From Litoreibacter roseus (GTDB lineage Bacteria; Pseudomonadota; Alphaproteobacteria; Rhodobacterales; Rhodobacteraceae): a stretch of 64,000 nucleotides of DNA. Numbering within the stretch: position 1 is the stretch's first letter; each line of letters opens with the position of its first letter. The notes below the pieces were generated by a model. It saw only the letters and a program-made list of their open reading frames with translations, had not been told where the DNA came from and did no database searches. Both the position numbers and the translations under genes were made by a program. This document shows positions 17,773 to 25,399 of the stretch, in pieces. The stretch is taken from NCBI RefSeq assembly GCF_009811795.1, contig NZ_BLJE01000005.1:124001-188000 (forward strand). The letters run 5' to 3'.

Positions 17773-19188
17773 TCAGCGATTTTTATACGCGGCAAGAGCC
17801 CGTTCCCGTCCTTCGTCCAAGGCGACAATGGGTTCTGGATAGCTGTCGTCGATGGACATGTTCCAGCTCTGGGGAATGGCTTCGAAGTAGTCTTCGGCCT
17901 CTTCTCCGTGATCCTCGAAAAGCTCCCCAAGAAACCGCGCACGATAAACCCGGTTGCTGTCGAATTTCTCGGCCTGCGTTGCGGGGTTGAAGACACGAAA
18001 AAACGGCGTGGCATCGGGGCCTGATCCTGCGGACCATTGCCACCCCATTGCGTTCGACGCCGGATCCCAGTCAATCAGGCAGTCCTCGAACCATTTCATC
18101 CCAACCTTCCAGTGGGTCATCAGATGCTTGGTCAGATAAGAGGCCACGATCATCCGTCCACGGTTATGCATCGTTCCAGTGACGTACATTTCGCGCATCG
18201 CAGCATCCACCAGTTGAACGCCCGTACGCCCCTGCTTCCACGCCTTGATTTCCGCGGCTCGCTCGTCATCTTTCCACGGGAAACCGTCCCATTCCTCCCG
18301 CCAGTTGGCGGATGTGATCCGCGGCGTGTGATAGGCCAGATGATACGCGAATTCACGCCAAACAAGTTCTTTCAGAAAAGTCTCGGCCCCCGCTTTCCCA
18401 TCGGCCAGCGCGCGCCGCCCCGCGTGCCAGCAGCGGCGGGTAGAGATTTCCCCGTAGGTGAGATTTTCGGATAAGTTCGAGGTCCCCTTCTCGGCGATCC
18501 GGTCCCGCGCTTCGGCATAGTCCGCGATCCTGTGCCCCATGAAAGTGCCTAGCCGCTGGGACGCAGCATCCTCCCCGACCGCGACATGCTTTGCAACAAT
18601 GTCGGCGCCGCGCACCATGCCTGCGCGCATGTTCCATTTCGACAAGTCCTCGCTGTCCGGCCAAGCATCGGGCGCTTTCAGCGCAGAGACCGCAGGCAGA
18701 TCCGATGGCACGTCCCTGTCGCGCACTGATTTCCACATGGGTGTGTAGACCTTGTAGAAATCGCCCTGCTTGGTCTCGACGGTCCACGGTTCGAACAGCA
18801 GATGTCCCAGATGGCTCTGTGCATCGATCCCGTCTTCGCTGAGACCGGATTTCACCTTTTTGTCCCGCGCGATCCCATCGGGATCATAGGCGCGGGTCCA
18901 CCAGACCGACCCTGCCCCGGTCTCCTTAATCAGAGCGCGCAAAACCTCCAGCGCCGTGCCTTTGCGCAAGATCAGCCGTGATCCGATGCCTTCGAGCGTT
19001 TCGGCAAAATGCGCGACCCCCAACCCCAGACGCCACTTCGGAGCCGCGCCGTGACCAGCGACAACCTCATCATGGACAAACACAGGGATCACGGGACGCC
19101 CGGTCTTGCCGGCTTCGGTCAATCCCTCGTGATCACCCAGCCGCAAATCGCGGCGGAACCAGTACAGGATCGGTGTATCGTCAGCCAT
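17773..19188 (-). CDS. phrB: Deoxyribodipyrimidine photolyase
   Basis: 471 residues, DNA repair flavoprotein that splits cyclobutane pyrimidine dimers with blue light. The N-terminal antenna domain starts ILYWFRRDLRLGDHEGL. The C-terminal FAD domain has LTYGEISTRRCWHAGR, ELVWREFAYHLAYH, the signature TGTMHNRGRMIVASYLTKHL and WQWSAGSGPDA. All are class I CPD photolyase landmarks, including the tryptophans of the electron-transfer chain. It lies between acuI (73-bp gap) and cfa. Grouping of photolyase with Cfa points to a light or singlet-oxygen damage response. Confidence 0.95.
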   Translation of the reverse strand: MADDTPILYWFRRDLRLGDHEGLTEAGKTGRPVIPVFVHDEVVAGHGAAPKWRLGLGVAHFAETLEGIGSRLILRKGTALEVLRALIKETGAGSVWWTRAYDPDGIARDKKVKSGLSEDGIDAQSHLGHLLFEPWTVETKQGDFYKVYTPMWKSVRDRDVPSDLPAVSALKAPDAWPDSEDLSKWNMRAGMVRGADIVAKHVAVGEDAASQRLGTFMGHRIADYAEARDRIAEKGTSNLSENLTYGEISTRRCWHAGRRALADGKAGAETFLKELVWREFAYHLAYHTPRITSANWREEWDGFPWKDDERAAEIKAWKQGRTGVQLVDAAMREMYVTGTMHNRGRMIVASYLTKHLMTHWKVGMKWFEDCLIDWDPASNAMGWQWSAGSGPDATPFFRVFNPATQAEKFDSNRVYRARFLGELFEDHGEEAEDYFEAIPQSWNMSIDDSYPEPIVALDEGRERALAAYKNR

Positions 19189-19261
19189 GGCGCCCTCTCG
19201 TCAAAACCTGTTCTCAGCACAAGGCTGACCTAGCGCGACTGCCTGACAATCAAGCTGGACG

Positions 19262-20251
19262 CTAAGCGTTGACGTCGACCACCAAGCGGCCTTTGACCTG
19301 ACCTTTCAGGATTTTGGCCCCAAGATCGGGCAGATCCGAAAGCGTCGCGGGCTGAATCATCTCGTCCAATTTGTCCATCGGCAGGTCACTGGCAATCCGT
19401 TCCCAAGCACGCAGCCGACCCTCATAGGGCTTCATCACGCTGTCGATGCCAAGAAGGTTCACGCCGCGCAAAAGAAACGGAATAACCGTCGCAGGCAAAG
19501 CCGCCCCACCGGCCAGACCAACAGCGGCCACGGACGTGCCGTACTTCATCTGCCCCAAAACGCGCGCAAGCATCTCACCGCCAACCGCGTCGACACAGCC
19601 CGCCCAGGTTTCGGCCTCAAGCGGGCGCTTCACAGTCTCGTTGATCTCGTCGCGCGCCACAATCTGAGTGGCACCCAGAGATTTCAGGTAATCTGCGGTT
19701 TCTGGCCGCCCGGTGACGCCTGCAACCTCGTAGCCGAGTTTCGCCAAAATCGCTGTGGCAACCGAGCCAACCCCACCAGCGGCCCCAGTTACCAGCACCG
19801 GGCCATGACCTGGTGTCATCCCGTGATCTTCAAGCGCCATGACAGCCAGCATCGCGGTGAACCCGGCGGTGCCGACCGCCATCGCGTGACGCGTGTCCAA
19901 ACCTTTGGGCAGGGGAACCAGCCAGTCCGCCCGTACCTTGGCCTTCTGCGCGTACCCGCCCCAGTGCGCTTCGCCCACGCGCCATCCGGTCAGTACGACC
20001 TTGTCGCCCGGCGCGTAGCGGTCGTCGTCGGATGTCTCTACGGTCCCCGCAAAGTCGATGCCCGGCACATGAGGGTAGTTGCGGACCAAACCACCACCCG
20101 GCCCAATGCACAGTCCGTCCTTGTAATTCACGGTGGAGTATTCGACGGCTACGGTCACATTCCCGTCCGGCAGCCGATCCTCAGAAATCTCCTGAACAGA
20201 GGCACTTGTCTTGCCGTCCTCATCCTTTTCGACGATCAAAGCATTGAACAT
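19262..20251 (-). CDS. acuI: Acryloyl-CoA reductase AcuI (NADPH)
   Basis: 329 residues, medium-chain dehydrogenase/reductase without zinc ligands. The start FNALIVEKDEDGKTSA and STVNYKDGLCIGPGG match the AcuI/YhdH family. The NADPH-binding loop is LVTGAAGGVGSVA (about 154-166), followed by VAGVTGRPE, which favours the 2'-phosphate. AcuI reduces toxic acryloyl-CoA to propionyl-CoA after DMSP catabolism or, in the demethylation route, handles acrylate-type intermediates. It lies 12 bp downstream of dmdA on the same strand, an arrangement I recall from Ruegeria pomeroyi and relatives. The dmdA neighbour makes the specific call much safer. Confidence 0.93.
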   Translation of the reverse strand: MFNALIVEKDEDGKTSASVQEISEDRLPDGNVTVAVEYSTVNYKDGLCIGPGGGLVRNYPHVPGIDFAGTVETSDDDRYAPGDKVVLTGWRVGEAHWGGYAQKAKVRADWLVPLPKGLDTRHAMAVGTAGFTAMLAVMALEDHGMTPGHGPVLVTGAAGGVGSVATAILAKLGYEVAGVTGRPETADYLKSLGATQIVARDEINETVKRPLEAETWAGCVDAVGGEMLARVLGQMKYGTSVAAVGLAGGAALPATVIPFLLRGVNLLGIDSVMKPYEGRLRAWERIASDLPMDKLDEMIQPATLSDLPDLGAKILKGQVKGRLVVDVNA

Positions 20252-20263
20252 GGTCTCTCTCCT

Positions 20264-21364
20264 CTAGATCCAGAAATTTTCCTCGACCCGAGCAGGGCGC
20301 GGGCCGTCTGTGGTCTCAACTCTCAGTTCCGTGCCAGGGTCCCAATGAGTGATCCGCACCATGCCGATGGCGACATTGGTGTTGAAGTCAGGGCTCTTGG
20401 CAGCGGAGGTCACTTTTCCGATCCGTTTGCCCTTGGCCGTGATAGGCCACGCGCGATCACAGGGCGGGATATCGCCCTCAATCGACAGCGGCCGAATTTG
20501 TTGCACGGGTCCTTCCTTTGCAACCCGCAGCAAAGCATCCCGACCCACGCAGCCAATAGCCGTCTGGGTCGAGCAGAACCTTCCCAGCCCGCATTCATGG
20601 GGCGTGTTCTCTCGGGTCATATCGTTGCCGTAGCTCAGCAACCCGCCTTCGACGCGCTCGATCCCGTTGGGGCATCCGGCCCGGACATCCAGATCGCGCC
20701 CCGCCTCAAACAGCGCGTTCCAGAGCGGCATTCCGATCTCGCTGCCCTCCACATAGATCTCGAAACCGCCCTGCTTGGAGTAACCGGACCGGGCAACGAC
20801 CAGCGCCTGCCCTTGAAAATCAAAATATCCGTAGCGGAAAAATCGGATGTCGCGCACGCCGTCGCCAAACACCCGTGCCATCAGATCCTCGGCTTTGGGG
20901 CCCTGAACGGCCAAGGGCGATACGTCAGGTTCTTCCGCGAGGACATCAAGACGAAGACCGTACGCCAACCCTTTGACCCACAACAAAAGATCGCTGTCAG
21001 CAATAGACACCCAGTAGCGATCATCGCTTAGCATAAGGGCGACCGGGTCGTTCAACATGCCGCCAGTTTCATCGACCATGGGCACATAATAACACATGCC
21101 GGGCAGCATCCCGCGCAAGTCCCTCGGGGTCAGCATTTGCATCAAGCGGCCTGCATCGGGACCACGCAGTTCGACCTGCCGCTCGACCGAGACATCCCAA
21201 ACCTGCACGGCGTTTTTCAGATGGTGGTAGTCTTCGTCCACCGAGCGAAATACCGTCGGCAATAGCATGTGGTTATAACAAGTGTAGGCCTTAACCCCGG
21301 CGGCTTCGACACCGTCGGAAAACGGGGTTCTGCGCAACCGGCGAGAGGGAGAGATCAACGCCAT
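20264..21364 (-). CDS. dmdA: Dimethylsulfoniopropionate demethylase DmdA
   Basis: 366 residues, a glycine-cleavage T-protein homologue that moves one methyl of DMSP to tetrahydrofolate, yielding methylmercaptopropionate. The N-terminus ISPSRRLRRTPFSDGVEAAG and YTCYNHMLLPTVF, the folate-site region GGMLNDPVALML, and the block YSKQGGFEIYVEGSE match DmdA as I recall it from marine roseobacters, as does the C-terminal VEENFWI. Its start immediately follows the DinB stop with no gap, and acuI follows after 12 bp. That packing implies a polycistronic unit with the DUF2182/DUF1326/DinB genes. It is a strong marker of a marine lifestyle. Confidence 0.94.
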   Translation of the reverse strand: MALISPSRRLRRTPFSDGVEAAGVKAYTCYNHMLLPTVFRSVDEDYHHLKNAVQVWDVSVERQVELRGPDAGRLMQMLTPRDLRGMLPGMCYYVPMVDETGGMLNDPVALMLSDDRYWVSIADSDLLLWVKGLAYGLRLDVLAEEPDVSPLAVQGPKAEDLMARVFGDGVRDIRFFRYGYFDFQGQALVVARSGYSKQGGFEIYVEGSEIGMPLWNALFEAGRDLDVRAGCPNGIERVEGGLLSYGNDMTRENTPHECGLGRFCSTQTAIGCVGRDALLRVAKEGPVQQIRPLSIEGDIPPCDRAWPITAKGKRIGKVTSAAKSPDFNTNVAIGMVRITHWDPGTELRVETTDGPRPARVEENFWI

Positions 21365-21868
21365 TCAAAACGCCTCCGGCATAAACGCCAAGTCACTGAT
21401 CATCGTTTTGTGTCCCGCTGCGGTCAGCATTGCATGAATTTGTCCGCGATGGTGGGTCTGATGGTTGAAGAAATGCATGATGCACATTGCCTTGGACTGC
21501 GTGACATTCCGCCCAGAAAGACCTGAGTACCACGTCAGCGGCCCAACCAGATCGACATGGGTCAGTCGCCCGGCCCAACGGGTGATATGACCATCGGTGC
21601 GCCGGCGATCATCTAGAAAAGGCTGCAACTCCGAATGCAGATCGAGGCCACCCGGTGTCCCCCCGGGTGGCGGTCCGCCGCTGAGCCGTGACAACCACAT
21701 CTTGTCGCCCCAAAGCAAATGGTTTGCTGTGGACCAGATCGATCCAAAAAATGCCTTACGATCCTTGCGCAACTCCGTTTGGTTCAGCGCCAGCATCGCC
21801 TGTTCAAGCCCTTCATTCTGCCACGCATTGTAACGTGACATAACCTTGCAGAACTCGACTGTGATCAT
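21365..21868 (-). CDS. DinB-like metal-dependent helical-bundle protein
   Basis: 167 residues from the ATG at 21866-21868, chosen because it starts two bases after the upstream stop and gives the family start (VEFCKVMSRYNAWQNEGL). The DinB/YfiT metal triad is complete: His50 (STANHLLWGD), His136 and His140 (HFFNHQTHHRGQ). These proteins bind Zn or Ni; some are thiol-dependent S-transferases and others are of unknown function. Here the gene is sandwiched with no spacing between a DUF1326 gene and dmdA, so a role in handling a small thiol or methylated-sulfur product is worth considering, but this is inference. Confidence 0.88.
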   Translation of the reverse strand: MITVEFCKVMSRYNAWQNEGLEQAMLALNQTELRKDRKAFFGSIWSTANHLLWGDKMWLSRLSGGPPPGGTPGGLDLHSELQPFLDDRRRTDGHITRWAGRLTHVDLVGPLTWYSGLSGRNVTQSKAMCIMHFFNHQTHHRGQIHAMLTAAGHKTMISDLAFMPEAF

Positions 21869-21869
21869 C

Positions 21870-22568
21870 TCAGGGACCAGACCACGCGATCGGGCAGATC
21901 TCTGCGGATTTCCCGCCAAAATCCCAGACGCGCCCATAATCGCGTACGCGGCTTTTCGTACCAACGGCAGCAATGATATCGGGGCCCATCCAGTATTTGG
22001 AGTTCGAGACCATGACTGGGTGATCGGGGCTCTTTCCATCGATCATTTCGATCTCGCCCTGAATTTTTCGTCCGATCACGATGGACCGTTTCTTGCCATC
22101 CCGGACGATCTCGACCGGGGCACGTTCAGCCCCGATGATTTCGCTGACGAGCATGGTGAAAAGACCCGTCGTACCACCCGCTGCACCTGAGAAGATTTTC
22201 AGGATGCCGTTATAGGCTTTCTGGGTCGCGCGCTCATCTACGTAAGCGCCAACCTTCCAGTTGCCCTCGCCCATGCGACCGGGGATGTCCACCAGCAGAC
22301 CGACATTCAGCCCGGCGAGGCTTTCGCCCTCGAAATGCCCGTCGTCAATCGCAACGGCCATCCACGCGTGGCAGTGACCCTCCGTCGGTGGGTGCGCCCC
22401 AAGCGAGACGACGCAGGGACAAAACACGGTGCAGGAGCAATTCAGAAAAAGCTCCCCGTTAATCGCCCAATCGGTCGGCTCTTTCCGCCTGCGCGACGGG
22501 TTCATCCGACTGTCGATCTTCTGCATGACCTGCAGTCTGTCCGAGGGTTTTCTGTCCGCTTTTGCCAT
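21870..22568 (-). CDS. DUF1326 protein
   Basis: 232 residues. The N-terminal motif WAINGELFLNCSCTVFCPCV with Cys44, Cys46, Cys50 and Cys52 is the hallmark of DUF1326, followed by GHCHAWMAVAIDDGHFEG and a beta-rich domain. No signal peptide is visible. The cysteine cluster suggests metal binding, but no biochemistry is known to me. DUF1326 genes usually accompany a DUF2182 membrane protein, as here (12-bp gap upstream). The first 20 residues (MAKADRKPSD) are charged and may be a weak start; an alternative Met is at residue 15. Confidence 0.85.
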   Translation of the reverse strand: MAKADRKPSDRLQVMQKIDSRMNPSRRRKEPTDWAINGELFLNCSCTVFCPCVVSLGAHPPTEGHCHAWMAVAIDDGHFEGESLAGLNVGLLVDIPGRMGEGNWKVGAYVDERATQKAYNGILKIFSGAAGGTTGLFTMLVSEIIGAERAPVEIVRDGKKRSIVIGRKIQGEIEMIDGKSPDHPVMVSNSKYWMGPDIIAAVGTKSRVRDYGRVWDFGGKSAEICPIAWSGP

Positions 22569-22580
22569 TGTGAGCTCCTC

Positions 22581-23312
22581 TCAGGTCAGACCGTATCCGG
22601 CGGTTGCGCATCCCGCAATTATCAAGATCACGCCCAACGGGCGGGTTATATGACGGCCGACTTGCGGCAGTTTTTCCAAGATCATCACAAACGTTGCGAG
22701 GCCCATCCAAAGCAGGCTCATGACACCACCGACGAAGCCGAGAGCCATAAAGCCCCAACAGCAACCGACGCAGAATGAGCCGAGGCCAAGCCCCATGCGC
22801 AGCCCGCCCGCAAAACCGGTTTTCCAACGGCCCAGAAAATAGGTCATAGGCGACAGGCAAACGCCGTGGCACGCGTCCTTGATCCTAGTAAATTGATAGA
22901 TCCCAACCGCAAACAACAATGCCGCGGCGATGAACGGCGAGGCAGAAGTACCAAGCGACGTAATCGCGCCGCTTGTCAAAAGTGCGACCTGCACCGCCGA
23001 GATCAATACCGCGAAGCCTACCCATGTAATGAAGTATCCAAGTAACACACCGAGCCACCCTGCCCGTGTCCCGTTGGCGCTGCGCATCAGGTCTTCGTAG
23101 GACAAAAGCGTCGGGACGAGCGTTGGCAGCATCATCGCAGCCATCATGATCGCCCACATGGGAAAAAGCGCCCCGAAGCTCGTCATCGGCATCATATTCA
23201 TGCTCATAGGCCGCCCGATGAGATCGACGCCCGACATTTGCGCCATGGAAAACATGACCCACCACGCGGCGAGTATGGCACCGAAAAAGCCAAGCCACCC
23301 TATGGACCTCAT
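22581..23312 (-). CDS. DUF2182 polytopic membrane protein (predicted metal-binding)
   Basis: 243 residues from the ATG at 23310-23312, preceded by GAGCGGAGC. About six spans are visible, including LGFFGAILAAWWVMFSMAQM, LFPMWAIMMAAMMLPTLVP (the DUF2182 signature W-MMxAMMLP), LGVLLGYFITWVGFAVLISA and FVGGVMSLLWMGLATFVMIL. A CHG motif (DACHGVCLSP) and CVGCCWG suggest metal or thiol chemistry near the membrane. It is the first gene of the dmdA unit and faces the FadR-type gene across a double operator. A TTG start at 23357 in the same frame is possible but would lie next to the operator. Confidence 0.85.
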   Translation of the reverse strand: MRSIGWLGFFGAILAAWWVMFSMAQMSGVDLIGRPMSMNMMPMTSFGALFPMWAIMMAAMMLPTLVPTLLSYEDLMRSANGTRAGWLGVLLGYFITWVGFAVLISAVQVALLTSGAITSLGTSASPFIAAALLFAVGIYQFTRIKDACHGVCLSPMTYFLGRWKTGFAGGLRMGLGLGSFCVGCCWGFMALGFVGGVMSLLWMGLATFVMILEKLPQVGRHITRPLGVILIIAGCATAGYGLT

Positions 23313-23356
23313 TGCTCCGCTCAACCTGGACAGCCTCCGGTTTGTCTTGCATTTCA

Positions 23357-23383
23357 ATTGTCAGACATTAATTGTCTGACATA
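23357..23383. promoter_or_regulatory. FadR-type double operator between DUF2182-dmdA unit and fadR-like gene
   Basis: TGTCAGACA (23359-23367) and TGTCTGACA (23373-23381) are perfect inverted repeats separated by TTAAT. Each arm carries a GTC-n-GAC core, the type of site bound by FadR-subfamily GntR regulators. The two cores are 14 bp apart. The site ends one base before the ATG of the divergent regulator gene, so binding would block its transcription start or translation start, and it lies 47 bp upstream of the DUF2182 start. Confidence 0.75.
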
Positions 23384-24111
23384 TGAAAATCGATCCGTCC
23401 AGCCCAAAGGATTTGTCCGCTCAGATCGCTCAAGCCATTCGCGATGCCATCGTCGCGGGCAAACTTATCGTAGACGCGCGTCTGCCGTCTGAAACGGAAT
23501 TGTCAGACCAATTCAACGTGTCCCGGTCGACAGTGCGCGAAGCGCTGAAACGACTTGCGGCGCAAAGCCTGATCCGCACGCAGCGGGGTGCCACCGGAGG
23601 GGCCTTCGTCAATCGTCTGACATTTGAAGATGCGCAAGCAATGCATGTCACGACCTCGACCCTTCTTTTGTCGATGAATGATGTCAGCTTCACCCAGGCC
23701 TGTGAGGCGCGCTACGCGCTGGAACGGGCCTGCGCCGTTATGGCATGTACCCGGCGCGAGAGCTCTCATCTGGAAAAAATGAAAGCAGAGCTGGGGCATC
23801 AGGCCCAAGATGAGCTGAGTGACGAGGCCTTCTGCGCTTCCGATGTCGCCTTTCACCGCGCCTTGGTCGACAGCGCGAGCAACCCGGTTCTGAGTTACCA
23901 ACTTGCAGGCGCGGTAGAGGCGATGCAGCCGCTGATGAATATGATCACCTTTACGGCCCGCTCTCGCGTCAAAATCCTGATGCTTCATGGAAACATCGTC
24001 GATGCGCTAGAGCAACGCGATCCGTCCGCGGTGAAAGATAGCCTTGATCTGCTTGAAAGTTACACACAAGCGCTCGCAGAGGATCTGATCGTCGCTCGAC
24101 CAAGCGGCTGA
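23383..24111 (+). CDS. FadR-subfamily GntR transcriptional regulator
   Basis: 242 residues. The N-terminal winged helix spans about 8-72 (LPSETELSDQFNVSRSTVRE, then LKRLAAQSLIRTQRGATGG). The C-terminal FCD ligand-binding domain is all-helical (EARYALERACAVMA, DVAFHRALVDSASNPVL, LMLHGNIVDALEQRD) and carries Asp and His residues that bind a metal in this family. It probably senses a carboxylic acid. It diverges from the DUF2182-to-acuI unit with a perfect double operator between, so it likely represses that unit and itself. No Shine-Dalgarno sequence is visible before ATG 23383, which suggests a leaderless message. Confidence 0.92.
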   Translation: MKIDPSSPKDLSAQIAQAIRDAIVAGKLIVDARLPSETELSDQFNVSRSTVREALKRLAAQSLIRTQRGATGGAFVNRLTFEDAQAMHVTTSTLLLSMNDVSFTQACEARYALERACAVMACTRRESSHLEKMKAELGHQAQDELSDEAFCASDVAFHRALVDSASNPVLSYQLAGAVEAMQPLMNMITFTARSRVKILMLHGNIVDALEQRDPSAVKDSLDLLESYTQALAEDLIVARPSG

Positions 24112-24191
24112 CGGGCTTTCTGCTTGTGACTGCGCGGGCCGCATTTTAGCGTATTCATCAAATTCAACACCCTTCTGAGAGGAGCTTCTGA

Positions 24192-25241
24192 ATGTCTCAT
24201 CTTCCCCGCCTTCTGGGTTGCGCCGCCAGCGCGCTTATCGCGACAGCGGCCAGCGCTGCCGACCCGGAGCTTTTGGTTTTCGATTGGTCCGGGTTCGAGG
24301 AAGAAGGGTTTTTTCAAGCCTACATTGATGCCCATGGCGCGCCGCCGACCTTTGCGTTCTTTGGGGAAGAGGAAGAAGCATTTCAGAAGCTGCGCTCAGG
24401 CTTTAAGGCCGACGTATCTCACCCTTGTTCGCAATCCGTGGACAAATGGTACCAAGCGGGCCTGATCGAGCCGTGGGACGTCTCGAAAATTCCGGCCTAT
24501 GAAACTGTCGCCGACATCTACAAGAACGACCCTACGTTTGTGCGCGATGGTGAGGTCTACTTCATTCCCGTCGATCTGGGTATGACAGGGCTTGCCTACA
24601 ATGCAGACGAGGTCACAGAAAACGAGGTCGCGTCCCTGTCCGTTTTCCTCGATCCGAAATATGCTGGCCGTATCTCGCTGCCAGACAATGTGGACGACGC
24701 ATTTGCACTGGCCTTTCTGGCGACCGGTGTCAGCGACTGGACGCAGGCAACGGAAGAGCAATTGGCGGCCGCAAGCGATTGGTTGCGTCAGGCTCATGAC
24801 AACACACGGGCCTATTGGGCCGATGGCGCGGAACTAGCGCAACTGATGGCGACGGGCGAAGTACTAATCGCCTGGGCATGGAACGAAACCCCCGTCCAGA
24901 TGGTCGGCGACGGTTACAATATCGAGTTCCAACGCGAGGCGGCCGAAGGCTCGTCAGCCTGGTTCTGCGGATACGTAAACCTCGTGGATGGACCGGGATC
25001 GGAAGACAAGGCTCACGATTTTATCAACGCGTGGCTCAGTGACAGCAGCGCGCAATACATCGTGACGGAATGGGGCTATGGCCATTCCAACACCGAGGCG
25101 ATGAGCGGGTTTGGCGAAGAGGAACTGACGGAGGTCGGCTTGAACGAGATCGAGGCCCCGCTGCTGGCGCAGTTACCCATGGACAACGCCCTGCGGGAAC
25201 AAATGATCCAACAGTTCGAACGGATCAAAGCGGGCTTCTAA
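24192..25241 (+). CDS. Periplasmic solute-binding protein, spermidine/putrescine (PotD)-like
   Basis: 349 residues with a signal peptide (LLGCAASALIATAASAA, cleaved near residue 23). The mature start ELLVFDWSGFEEEGFFQAYI resembles PotD/PotF-type binding proteins, as do FIPVDLGMTGLAYNADEV and VLIAWAWNETPVQM. The ligand is probably a polyamine or another cationic amine, but this is uncertain. It follows the FadR-type gene by 80 bp on the same strand. No permease or ATPase genes are adjacent, so it is an orphan binding protein. An intrinsic terminator follows. Confidence 0.87.
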   Translation: MSHLPRLLGCAASALIATAASAADPELLVFDWSGFEEEGFFQAYIDAHGAPPTFAFFGEEEEAFQKLRSGFKADVSHPCSQSVDKWYQAGLIEPWDVSKIPAYETVADIYKNDPTFVRDGEVYFIPVDLGMTGLAYNADEVTENEVASLSVFLDPKYAGRISLPDNVDDAFALAFLATGVSDWTQATEEQLAAASDWLRQAHDNTRAYWADGAELAQLMATGEVLIAWAWNETPVQMVGDGYNIEFQREAAEGSSAWFCGYVNLVDGPGSEDKAHDFINAWLSDSSAQYIVTEWGYGHSNTEAMSGFGEEELTEVGLNEIEAPLLAQLPMDNALREQMIQQFERIKAGF

Positions 25242-25264
25242 GGTCTTTCATTTTGGATGGGATC

Positions 25265-25295
25265 AGGCGCGTCGCTGAATGCGGCGCGCCTTTTT
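25265..25295 (+). terminator. Intrinsic terminator after PotD-like gene
   Basis: AGGCGCGTCGC pairs with GCGGCGCGCCT (one T-G pair, loop TGAAT), followed by TTTTT. This is a classical GC-rich stem with a T-run, 24 bp after the stop. Confidence 0.9.
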
Positions 25296-25399
25296 CGTAC
25301 TGTGGCCTCAAACGCCTCAATATATCTGTCAAGACTTGTCTGTGGATAAAATTGAAACAGGCTTGGGTCATCGCAACTTGAGATCGACAGGACTTCGCC

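Noticed and set aside
19805-21031. A 408-codon open frame on the plus strand
   Set aside because: It lies wholly antisense to dmdA and acuI, has no ribosome binding site and reads as low-quality composition. The minus-strand genes explain the region.
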